DNA from: Trichobilharzia regenti | Lineage: Eukaryota; Platyhelminthes; Trematoda; Strigeidida; Schistosomatidae | Assembly: GCA_944472135.2 (NCBI GenBank) | Contig: OX235270.1 | Location: forward strand, 77,075,168 to 77,139,167 | Reading direction: 5' to 3' | Length of the DNA: 64,000 bases | Shown here: one piece after another, positions 41,958 through 54,400 of the stretch | Numbering within the stretch: position 1 is the stretch's first letter | How the letters are laid out: each line of letters begins with the position of its first letter | The notes under the pieces: model-generated | What the model saw: the letters and a program-made list of their open reading frames with translations, nothing else | What the model was told of the DNA's origin: nothing | Databases searched by the model: none | Program-made: the position numbers and the translations under genes

Positions 41958-42485
41958 ATGGGTGGCAAGAAGAAAACGGCGGTTCAACAACCAAGAGTCA
42001 AAGGGAATTCTAAACCTTCTAGCAGCGATAAAGCTGCCAGGTTTCTGGTCCAACAGACTGGGGGCTTTGGAATACCCTTACCAAATATTTTGGATACAAA
42101 GCTGAGAGGAATCTCACTCAATCCTAGTGATTTACAAGCGGGAGAATGCCAAGGGAAGTTGGTTGGCTTTGTTCCGATACTTCAAGATCCAGATGCCACT
42201 GGCCTAGATAGTCATCTCCTCAGTATTTTAAAACGTTTGGAAAAGCGTGACTCAGTAACCAAACAAAAGGCACTGCGTGAATTCTGTGACATTCTTAAAC
42301 CCACAAATGAATGCAGTGGAATTATTTTGAGCACGAATTCAGTTGTGGCTGTGCTCCCATTTTGGCCAAGAATTTACCATCGTCTTTCATTTGATGGAGA
42401 CAGAAAAGTGCGTGAACTCGCACAGATAACTATGCATACTTTGGCTTCTCGTGTTGGTAAAGACTTAGTCGTATGCCTGAAGCAG
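41958..42485 (+). CDS. LTN1: LTN1 exon 1 (N-terminal domain)
   Basis: 176 codons ending CLKQ at CAG|GTAATT. It contains [40 protein letters not shown] and [20 protein letters not shown]. The last parts correspond to the conserved listerin N-terminus (L.KLSKKD..TK.KAL.EF, LP.WPRI...L..D.DR.VRE), known in the family to contact the ribosome-bound partner NEMF/Rqc2 and the 60S subunit. The frame would run on into the intron to 42650. Confidence 0.93.
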
Positions 42486-45400
42486 GTAATTAATAATCTT
42501 CGTAATCATTTTGTATTCATATTAAGTAATAATTTCTCACACGTTTGTTCAGATAATGGATTTCAATATCTTTGTAAGTTGATAAAGATGAGTCGTAGCA
42601 CTTTATCAACGTGTAGTCTTATCAAAAATCTGTTTACTTGCATTATTTGAATACGTCCTCTGATATAACACTAAATCGGAAGTCGAATTCACGATGTTAT
42701 ATAGCATTAACGTACAGGTAAATAGTTCAAGAAAAACATGATGAGTATGTAGATGTTCACCACTACGTACTACTCCCTGTAGCACGAACCAAGAATACTG
42801 ATACTTTGATGCACTTAGTGGCATAATCCATCACATTCCGAAAGGAATCCTGAGTAGTATCACTAGCCTTCACATAATAAGAATGACTCATAGCCTGGTG
42901 TATTAAGGTTCAGTATGAAATAACTGATTTTTAACCAACTTGCATACACATATCGACCTTCGGTATGTCGTCGCAATAAATCCAACTTTGAGTGATCAAC
43001 ATGTATGAAAGAGATGTACTTTTTGAACTAACAAAAAGTAGAGATTATTCAAAGTATTTTACTGTAATTTTATATTTAAGTCCCAGAGATTCAGAACAGT
43101 TTATTATCGAAGTTTTTTGTGTTTCTGGTTAAAACTACTTGTTATTACCCAGCTTACATTAAAGTGTCAGGTTGGAGTAAAAGGCATCGAAATAAAACTG
43201 TGCTAGATATCTCAGTGAAAAATCATTTTTTGGAGGAATCCATCAATGCAGTCCTAAGAGACAGACTCAAAACTCAAACAATGATAAGCACGTGAATGGA
43301 AAATGAAGAGAATAATGAAATCAAATGAAATGATAGCAAAATTGATATATCAAATTAAATGTTTCGCGATTCTTTGTGATTGTTTATTTGCCAGAATGTC
43401 AGAATGAATTAGCTTGAATTCTTTATGGAATTATCCTCTTATGTATGGTAGTTAACATATATTCTCATGACACGAGAGCAGAAACCGCTGACCTTTAAGA
43501 CTACTTTCCGAACCTTTGGTTTGGAGTGTGATGTTCTAATAGAGTTAAAAACTGAATTTTTATAGTTGACAATGACGAAAACAGATGCATTCATCTTTCA
43601 GCTCATGTGCAACATTAGTTTAGTTCAACGATATGAAAAAAATCAAAAGCTATTACCAGTGCAGGAGTAGTCATCACAGAGATGAAATTAAACAAAAGTG
43701 ACTGAATGTCAATTAAGTGTTATCAGAAGGAGAATATTATTGTAAATGAATAGATATTATATGAGAAGCAAACGAGAAAGAATTACTAAGTTATTTCAGG
43801 GATCAGAAGTTAAGATTATCCAGATACTTTCAACATGATTTAGGAGGCGACGCTACCTAGTGGTCGAAGTTATCGTGTTGATTATCTGAATGTTGTTAAC
43901 AAGATCAGCTTAAAACACCGTAAGCAATACACATAGATACATATGCCGCAGACTAACTTTCAATTGCGTCACAGAGTTGTACCTTGCCTTAGTTTGTTCT
44001 GACTGACTAACTAACTTCAACATAGAACTTTGCACCGATGTGCAGCATTTCGAGTCGCCACACTTCACTCAGCACACAAAGCCAGAGAAGAAAATAAAAA
44101 GAAACGTAAAATAGAGGCAGTAAAGAAATATGAGGTAAAAAGAATCGTAATATCGAAGAACCATATAGTTTTACTGGATATTACAAATTACAAGGAATGG
44201 ATGTATCTGCATCATTGAGAACGATGTTGAACCATATCACCAATTGTCTCCAGTCTTCATTGGTGTTTACCGTTCCGAGGACACCAACCAGGAAGTCTAC
44301 ACCTTCCTACGTGGCTGGCTTAAACTAACTGTTGTGGATTACATTGACTGATAAGGCCATGTTTTAGTTTGACCACCACTGGCTCTTTTCCACCCTGACC
44401 ATATGTCAGCTAACATTGCTCATTGTCGAAGATGGCGATCGATGGCTAGGCATACATGCGTAACTCTTGTCCTAACCGTCTCAGTCAATATAACTTCACA
44501 ACCTCGCCTATTGATTTACCCTCCTTACATAACACTGAACGCCTAACCTCAATATTGCTCACCCTATTATACTATTTCACACAAGATAAAAAGCAGACAC
44601 CTATGATCAAAGACAGCTAATCTTTTCACGTCTAACACTCACAATGGCCATGTCTCACAGCCATTGAAGAGGATGGAGCGAACTGCTGGGCAGTACACAC
44701 GTCCTTTGGTCGATAGCCGGATATCACGTCTACGCCAGAGACGGCGTAAACTGGCATATGCAAAACTAGCCCTCTGTATTCGTGCTGAGGTTTCGTCAGC
44801 GATCAACCCGTTGGGCTGGCTGATGCAACCTCCCAAATTAGTGAAGCGGTCAACGTCCTCCACCGCTTTACTCCCTATTTCTTAGCTAGAAGTCAGTGTA
44901 GTCCAGTCCTGTAGCATCATCTTACATTTGACAGGAGCGAATCTCATACCAAACGCTCAAGGCGTTCAGAAGACTGCATTTTGTCAGCGTCTTCACCCAG
45001 ATGGGAGGACTATATCATATGCATATTATAAGTCAATGAGAATATTATTTCCTAATGGTAACGAGTCAATCGCTGAATCACTGAAGTGAGTTAGGGTTAA
45101 TTCTATGGGTATATCTATGATGAAATTGAATAGAAACGGGGATAGTGTGCATCCCTGACGGACACCACTAGTTGTCACCACTTAGGATGACAACTCCCCG
45201 TAAACTCTCACCTGGCTAACTATGTGAGTTCGAATAGATTGAGTCCCTTGATCAGTGCAATGTATTTTCTCGGGATTCCTTTTACAGCCAAGTATCACCA
45301 GAGTCCCTCTCGGTTGACAGAATCGAATTCCGCCTTTAAGCCAAGAAATATAGCGATTGTTGGACGCTGGTAAGTATGCCTATGTTCTGGAATCTGTGGG

Positions 45401-48400
45401 AGGGTAAATATATGATCAATAAACTCTCTTCTTGGTTTAAAGCCTGGCTGATTCTCGCATGTTTGTTCCTCCTGTGAACCGCTTAATCTACACATAATTA
45501 TTGAGCTTGGAACTTTAGATACCACATTAGTCAAGCTAATCGTCCTATGATTACCACAGGATACAGGCGTAGAGTGTTGGGCAAAGAGGGAAAATCAATC
45601 GACGAGGCTATTAAGTTACATAGATTGAGATGGCTAGTTCACGTGCTGCGCATGCCTAACCATCGCCTCCCCCGACGGGCATTACTAGCTGATATAGGTG
45701 CAGGTTGGAAAAGAGTAAGTGGTGGTCAAACAAAAACATGGCATCAATACATGAAATCCTTGACAGTTAAAATGAGTCAGGTAGGGAGATGCAGACGTCC
45801 GGGTTGGGGCCCTCGGGACTCTAGGAATCAATGGCTGGGGACAATAGGTGACATGGCTCAAAATCATTGTCAATGGCGCAGATGTATTTAGTCTCTGTAA
45901 TCTTTCATATTCCTTTCTACCATTACCCATTCTGTTTCACTCTTATACTTGTCAGACTGTATTGATTCTCTTCACTCATCTTCTTGTCTACCTTTGTGTG
46001 CTATTTGGAACGTGGCAACTCGAACTGCTGCACTTCGGTGCCAAGTTCCATGATGAATCCAGGCAGAGGATACTTGTCTGCCTTCTTGTATATCGGGATA
46101 ATCAATGACTTACATCAACCCGACGGGATTATCTCTGGTTCATAAATGCTGCCTAACACCTTGGTTAACACAGAGAGTATAAATTGTCTCCACCGTAATC
46201 ACATACCTCTGGAGTCATTCCCTCGGGTCCTGCAGCTTTCCCTCGTTTCAGACTAGTGACAGGTTTAGTAACCTCAGTTGGAACAAAGGATCTGTGTCTA
46301 TATTCCATTGAGCGAAGTGTTGGATGTTCGGTATGTTGAGTGAGGTTGTAGGCCAATTAAGTTGCTCCTCAGAGTGTTCTTTCCAATGTCCTAGTCATCT
46401 ATCCTGGGAGCTAATTATGGTGCCATTTTTCTCAGAGAATTTTTCACTTATCGTTTGCCTTTTACCACCTGTCTCCCTGATAAGCCTAAATAGTTGTCTG
46501 GTGTTACCAATCGCCGTTGACTTTTCCATCTCTTGCGCCTCCGTCACCCACCACTGTTCAAAGTCGTTGTGAAGACTTCGTGGTAGTATGCGTTTGAGGA
46601 GTTTTCGCTTCTCATCAAATTCGGAGCCCGCCGGAATCAGTCTTTTTGCGTCGATCAGTTCGGATGAGGTGGTAGATATCCAATGGCTCTTACTAACTAG
46701 GTTTCAGGATGTTAACAGCTTTTACAGCTGTGTCTACAACTAACTGTATGTTGTGCTATGCTACCTCAGATACTCGTTTCGCCATTTCTTCCTTGAATAG
46801 GGACTCAGTATCTATCTCGATCTAGTTGGGGACGTAACTACTTGGCTGCCAACATTTTATGTCCGTTTGAACGTAGACATAAACGTGCGCGAACGAGGGT
46901 ATGATCGGAGTCTACGCATGTGTTCCGAAAGGATCGGCACTTTTCTATTGACCCTCACCAACGATACCGTATCGTTATGTGGTCTATCTGAGTCCAGGGT
47001 TGATTTGTTGATAGGGGTCGCCAGGGTACACAAGTCTGTCTTTATGCCTAAAGTTAGTTCTGACTAGGAACAGATGATTATCTGAGCAGAACTGTAGAAG
47101 ACAATCACCGTTGTCGGTGGGAAACTCCGTATGTCCCACCTACATACTTCTCAGCCTGGCACAACTTCCCTACTTGGGCATTGAAGTCGCCTGCTGAAAC
47201 CACTATAATATCTGGACGTCTTACTTTTTGCAGCAAATTAGACAGTTCTAGGTAGAAATCATCCTTCAGTTCATCTGGAATGCAGTCTGTTCTGGTGTAA
47301 GCGGAGACTACGAAAAGACAAAGAAGGACGGGTAACACCGTCCTTCCTTCTAACGGACCCATTCAAACGGGCTGCACACACACGACTATCTACTGGGATC
47401 CAGTCAAGAAGTGACTTTTCTGCCCTAACACTCATTGCTATCCCTACACCTGTGAGTCCTCGCGAACTAGGTGAGGAGTCTCCTGACACCCTCAAAGTGG
47501 ATTTTGAAGATTCACCTTGTTGACCGGTTGAGGTTAAGGGAATGACCACACTCTGATCTTGTATGCATATCTCCGAGACACAACATAAATCAATGACTCG
47601 AGACGCTAGAGTTCTTGCTAGTGATTCCTGTTGTCCGATTTGGCAGAGTGTCCTAACGTCGAACGCTCCTAAATGAAGTTGGCGACGTGGCTTTAAGAGG
47701 CTGTCGGGGGTGTTTCTATGGTTCTCATCGTTGTTTGTGGTCACAGAGTGAAGTGAAGATGACTCCCTGTCCTGAAGAATAGTGTCGACTATAGTCGGGA
47801 GGAAAGATGATGAGGGTGATGTGGGTAAAGGAGAATGATGTTCAGGAAGGCTTCGTGTGCTTTTGGAAGTGTGTGGGCGGTTGTTACTTTCCGGCTACCC
47901 ACACCGTGGAAGTTGATTGATTCTTGGGGAACCTGAAACAGAGAGTGTTGCGTGACCGCAGAGCCCAGGGGACAACTACTTGACGCCGGTCACACACTGT
48001 GTGTCTGAACTAGCTCTTTGGTTTGTTTCCGTATCAGTAGCTTACCGCCGGTTACGGACGGACCACTGTAGGGTAAGTCGGGATGTAGAATTGTCGGGTC
48101 TACCGTTTCTAACCCCCTCTCTCCAGAATGGAGAGACATCCTAACTGGTTGCCATTCTGGTCATCTGAGGGAGACATCTTACTGCTGTTACATCCCTGTT
48201 CCTCAGCAGTACGACTTCGCTCACAGACCCCAGCATAGTCTAAAAAATTCTTACACTATGCCGTTAACTACTTTTAGTCTAATCTCCATTCTAACAACCT
48301 TCCTGGCATAGTAAGACCTTCAGGAGCAATAGTTCCATTCAGTGTAGCTTGTTGGGTCATTGCGATATGCAAGCCTGACCACCACGTCAAGGTAGCAGAT

Positions 48401-51400
48401 ATCGGTCACCCTTCGCTTTCTCCCAACCTACTTTGATTAACGTAAGACGTTTGGGTAAACAGTCGACAGCCAAGTTTAGTACATATTTCAACAGTTCCAA
48501 ACAGTGATAATGTGCACAGCTTAGTATTTTACGTGTTAGCTTTCCCAACTATTAGACATACGAAGGTATAAGATGTGAAATCAGGATTTCAGCCACCTTT
48601 ATAGTGATTCATAGTCAGTGCTACTTTACGGATCAGAGACTTGGTGTGTCATTAAGAGCATCTCCAAAAAACTTCAGACCTTCATTAACAGCTGTCTTCG
48701 CTCAATACTCAAGATGAGATGGCCAGAAAAGATCAACAACAAAGATCTCTGGCGATGAGCGAATCAACCAGGAACCGATTGTGAAACAAAAATGGGCAGA
48801 AAGAGATGGAGATGGATTGGCCACACTCTGAGGAAACCATCAAGTGACATCACTAGACAAGCCATTGCTCGAGTGGAACCCGAAAGAGAAGCGGTGAGTT
48901 GGTCGTCAGTGCAAGGGTGACTTGGAGGAGATCATGTGAAGAGGAGATGAGAGCATGTGTGCAGACTTGGAGCGGAGTGGAAAAGTTGGCAGAAAACACA
49001 AGGCAATAAAGATGCGCAGCTAAGGCCCTATGTTCCTCTAGGAATTAAAGGATAAAATAATAATAATAAGCATAGTGATTCATCTCTCACATGGGATAGT
49101 GGTACCGCCCAGATTTTTTCTTAATATAGCGTCTATCGAATAATTTATGCAAGGTTTTTTATTGTTTTGAATGTCCAGTAATATTTGCACTTCTGGTAGT
49201 GATATCCTCCGCTTTACTTCTGTTTAAAGTATTTATGTCTTGTTAGAGACTTATCATTCAGCATGCTGTATCTTGATCTAAATTGAGGAAACCTAATTGT
49301 GTTATCATGCTTGAGTATACCTAATATTGTTAATTACGATATCCGAATCCATAGTAGATTTTCTATGTATATGAGTTTTAAAAACTGCCGGTGTTTTAAT
49401 GTGTTACCGTTATCTATTGACGTAGTTCTAACTTTGTATTTTGGTCTATTCAAAATTTTAAATTAGTTTAGTGTTTCTTGAATACCATGTAAATTAATTT
49501 TAATGTATACAGTCAATGTTTGTTTTGCAGATTGTTCCAACGTGGACTTTTGCAACCATTGACCCTCATGAGTCTGCGGCATCATTTGCTTCTCGAGGAC
49601 TGAGTGATACCTTTCCTGGAAAAAAACTATCTGATGCTTATTGTTTGTGTGCTAAGCAACTTTTAGATATGGTCGAAACTCAGTTAGCTGATCTGGAGAG
49701 CGAAAAGTGTTCGGGTACAGGGGCATCATTAAATCACTCAAAACATAGTCACTGTGACAGTTATAGTGGACCAAGTGGTAATATGGAGACCTCTTCGTAT
49801 TCTGTCGACTTTTCATCAATTTTGCGCTTCCTCGCTTCATTTGTTAGTGACTTAATTCTTCTACCACCGGACCACAAACAAATTATCCGCCTGAAAGCAT
49901 TATTGTCACCGAAAAATATTTGGACTAGAGTTACACAATCTTTAGTAACAGTGAAGTATTCACAAAACACGTCGTGTTTGGAACCACCATTTACAACATC
50001 GTCTGCTGTTTACATTGCTATGTATAAACTTTGTTCAGTTTTGTGTCGTAACTATTCTTGGTGCCAATGGATGAAAGAGACAGATGATGGAGGAATCCTT
50101 GGTGAGCATATCTGTAAGATGACTGTTGGGTGCCTTGGTACGAATTGTGGACAAAGTGGAAATTCAAGTGCTGATCAGTCAGTTATAATCTCTCCTCCAT
50201 GCGAGCTTAGCGCTGGCGTATATTCCTCACTTTGGGATGCAACTTTAGCATGCTTAATTGGATTGTCTGGTAAATTTGTATGGTCTGTCATAGACTGGCA
50301 CCGGGCATTTATTACAAGGCTGGGGAGTCTCCTTTCCCATTCTGAAAGAAATCAAACTAAGCAGGTGAGATAAATGGTGTCTGAAACCTCGGTAATTTTT
50401 CTTCATTAAATCATAAATAGAAATGTAGTAATTTTTTCTGTGCTGGAAAATTTAGCTTAGTTTGTATAATGAAACCGGAATGTATCCCACTGTGCATCTA
50501 TCTTACACTTTAGTGAATGACCATTTTATATCTTCTGACACTAGAGTTAAATACAAAATTTGTCTAAATTCTTGATTGTAAAGAAAACTACAGTTTATGA
50601 ACGGTTCCCCTAGTGTCAAACGGTTACAGAACCATCTGAGTTAATAGGTTTCAATATCATTTTTTTACCGTTTCACGTGGATTCTCGTTGCTATAAGAAG
50701 TTAAAAGGTTTAGTAGTAATACAGAAAGCTTATTTTTTTATTTCAGTAACGCGCTGCGGATTGTACTTAGTACTTCTATAATTTAGTTGTTAACCAAACC
50801 ACTACTGCTTAGAAAACTAGCAATAAATTTTCATGGGACATCTTTGATTATTTACTTAGGACATAATTAGTCTTGAGGTTACTCAAACTAATATAATTAC
50901 TAACTTTGATAACAAGTTTACATTCGTTAAAGTGGACGATTTTGTTAATTTCCGATTTATTTTTTTAACATTCGGCATCAATAGTGCACAACAACAACAG
51001 TATCGAAAGTCATTCTATTATAGTCAGTACTTATGCGGTGATATTTCTATCCGAATTTTGTGTATTGGGAGATATATTAATGAATCATTCCCATTAAGAC
51101 ATCTGCCATATTACTTACTATGTGTATCAAGTTTTCATGGCATAAGATGACATTTATTGTACTATAATTTCGTCCTATAATACTTTGGAAGAGATGCGCA
51201 GGTGCGCGGAGCTTGTGTAGATTTGTAATTCCCAGTCATTCGGATTAACAATGGAGACCATTTCGAATTTTTCCTCTTGAATTTCATACTTTGTAGTATG
51301 TCAAAAAATAATACATAGGTTGAAGTCTAGATCGCTCAGCTTTGTAGCCGGTTAAAATGCTTCTGGCAGTTTAAGTTGTCAATATAACATTTTTACAGTA

Positions 51401-54400
51401 AGGTTATATTGTGGTGGTGTGATATGGACAATGTTTTCCAACGGAATATTATTCTCACATATTCCCACAGTTCCATACTGCATTATCAACAGGATACTAT
51501 GTATACTTGAAAATTCTATTTGCTGTTACAGTTGGAGTACTTTTCCCACAGAATAATATATGTACTTGAACATTCTATTTCACGTCGTTTAATGTAGGCA
51601 AAAATCACACGCTCAATGATTGTTTAGAGAATATAAAACTGTATATATATAAATAACGGTTTGATCACTTGAAAATATACGTTGCCTTTTGTTGTTACAT
51701 TGTAAGGTATTAGAAGAAAAATGATAGTTGCTAACTGCGGTTTATTATGCGGGAATGTAGCTCATTGGCTTAAGTATTCGGCGAACTGGTCATGAGTTTG
51801 AGACCCAGTGCACTTACTTCAGCCTTGGCAACTGGACAGTATCATCAGCCATCATATTATAAGTGTGGATCTTAACCTGGCACATGAGAAATCTGTTCCG
51901 GTTAATTGAGTTCAAACAAAGATCGTGTATTATAGTTCAAAATCTGCATATTTGTTGTGTATAGAACTCACTGCATTATTAGTATTGATTTTGGCTGGTT
52001 TGTATAGTCATTCCTGCTATAAATCTTCCCTTTGAATTATCATCACTCAAAAATGATGCATTAACGTGTTAACGAAGTACTGTATATATAGGGGATGAGT
52101 AATAAATTGTACTATCAGTTATCCTTTAATGCATAAACTAGATTCCAGTGGGAAAAGAAGAATTAGAAGTATGTGTGGGAAAATCAAATGAGTATGACGC
52201 GAAATTGATTATTAGAATCTCTAAATAAATGCATAATCAATATGAATTATTTCTTTTTATTTTTAACACTTGTTTATATTAATTTCTGCATATTACCTTC
52301 GATTTTCAGGTATATACACATTTGTTGTGCCTTTTAAATGAATTCCCACTGGATTATTCTAATCTCAAAAATTCAGAGTTGGAAATAGTAGACAGACTGT
52401 TTGTTGAAGCGACTTTATCGGGATTACAGCGATCACTTGGTTTACCACATGTTCAAAATACTGACTACGCTGATAATAATGCGAGTCATCCAAATGATCC
52501 AGACACACCAGTTGTCATTGTAACAGGTATTCTAGAATGTGCAAGGTACCTTATCGACAGACTGTTAACACCTATTGAAGATGGGGGAAAAGAAGAAGCT
52601 CTATTAGCTAAAAAGATATATTCGAAGGTTATTGTACGCCTTTTGTCTGATTGTCTTATTACCTGCACTCGAACTGACGATTCACCACGTTTAATGTGCG
52701 ACCGACCCCTAATCTGCAGACAGTCTTATATTAATGTTATTTTCAAACAAGTAAGTTTTCAATTTACTTTTATTCACTGAAGATATATATATGAAAAGCA
52801 TGGACTATATTCCTGTCTTAATATTTTAGTATTTGTGAAATTGCATGATCCATATAGTGTGACGAAAGGCTTAAGTTAAATAAATACATCATACAAGTCT
52901 TTCTGTAGCTGTGAACTACTTATTTTCTGCACTTTTCTGACAATACTAATTTTTAGTTGAACTATAGTTAAATGAAAACATGAATATTTAAAGGAAGTTG
53001 CTTTACTGTATTGATATTTTCGTTGTATTTCATGGTACTTTGAATTTTGTTCACAAGACTAGTTTTTGTCTAATTCAATCTAGTTTACACCGCTGAGTTG
53101 TCGTTGTTGCAGTCGACATAGAGGACAGTTATAAACACTACTCCCTCAAAAATTCGCTGTCAGTCTAGATCATTTTTTCTTGTCGCTTTTATTGAATGAA
53201 TTTTGCTTTCTTTGGTCTATAAAGCTTCCACTTGAATTGATTTAGTTATTCAGCGTGGAATAAATTGATTAATTTTTATCTGACCCTCCTTTGACATCTC
53301 TGAAGTTGCTGTTCCTATTGTGTCTTATTAAGCTGGCCCACATTTTTGTGTATCTAACTGAAAATTAGTTGGAAGATGGTAGGTGTTTAATTTCTAAAAT
53401 ATTTTATTTTTCCTAAGTAATGCTGTTACAGTGTGTGATATAACCAATTAACAGGTGAGTATGAAATTACATACTGGTATAGTAGCCAAGTTATACACAC
53501 ATTTTCAGTTGCTGCTTTGACAATATAAAACAAGAAATGAGTGTTAATGAAACCGGATATAGTGAATTCATCAAATTCCCGCCAAAAATCTTCCCTTTCC
53601 CCTTTATTTATGTGAACTTAGTCCGTGAAACATTTGCACCTGTCTTTTTGCATGACAGATACACTATCAGTCACATATCTTATGTATTTCTAATAGTAAA
53701 CACACCAATATGTGTACAGTATTCGAATAACATCACGCGCCAAGCCATCGCTCGAATGGAATCCAAATGGGAACCGACGAGTGGGTCGTCAGTGTGAGGG
53801 TGACATGGTGGAGATCGTGTGAGGAGGAGATGAGAGATTATGAGCAATCGTAGACCCAGCTAAAGAGGATAGTAGATAATAGAAAAAAAAGTGGAGATGT
53901 GTTGTCGAAGCCCTCTGTTCCACTCGAAAGCCAAGGAGATAATAATAATAATAATGTAGAGTATTCAGCTGGAGATTAGAGAAATTTGGTGAATTCGTTG
54001 AATCATGCTTTATTAATATTTGTTGGTTGTAATGGTAGTAATGTGCGTCGGTGGCACAGTGGTTAGGACTCTCGCCGACCATGCACATGGTCCGGGGTTC
54101 GAGCCCACGCCGACGCACACCTGATATCTATGGTCGGCCTGCGAATTTTGGGCTACCGATATCCACGCTGAAAATTCCATACTTGTACCAAAAATGCAGT
54201 GTGGAATCAAGCTGTAATCAAAAATAAAATAAAATTTTTCATCTGATCTGGTTTGGTGTTTAAGGTTTATGTGGTAAACTGTTGCACTTACATGTAAATA
54301 ACCCAACAATACATCCGTAATACAGAACAAATGAATACAACAGTCAGGGTTCGAAAGGTGTTAAGGTAGGAGAATAAAACTGTTCGGTTCAATAAAAATC

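Larger units (their letters stand above)
43985..48408 (-). mobile_element. RTE (SR2-like) element, degenerate, with nested insertion
   Basis: Minus-strand copy of the family at 35942-39704. The 5' terminus lies near 48408 (TGACCGAT...GGTGGTCAGG block), endonuclease at 47744-47105, first RT part at 46356-46070, interrupted by an insertion (45565-46066), RT continuing at 45545-45295, the C-terminal part at 44863-44220, and the 3' end near 43985 with a (GTTA/GTCA) tail. It carries many frameshifts. It entered the intron in antisense to LTN1. Confidence 0.85.
42486..49530 (+). other. LTN1 intron 1
   Basis: 7.0 kb from GTAATT to TTTTGCAG. It holds a minus-strand RTE element (43985-48408) with a second RTE copy inside it, and a short RTE 3' fragment (48613-49071). 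Sequence at 42700-43980 shows nothing recognisable. Confidence 0.85.

Noticed and set aside
42486..42650. extension of the first LTN1 frame past CLKQ
   Set aside because: The sequence after CAG|GTAATT loses listerin similarity, and exon 2 at 49531 continues the conserved domain in the same phase.
48080..48230. GTACTGCTGAGGAACAGG on the minus strand, resembling the SINE hammerhead start
   Set aside because: Stem II and the GAAA box are absent; it is leader sequence of the RTE element.
54043..54118. a functional tRNA gene
   Set aside because: The arms other than the acceptor do not form a clean cloverleaf by eye, and a SINE-like body with an A-rich end follows directly.
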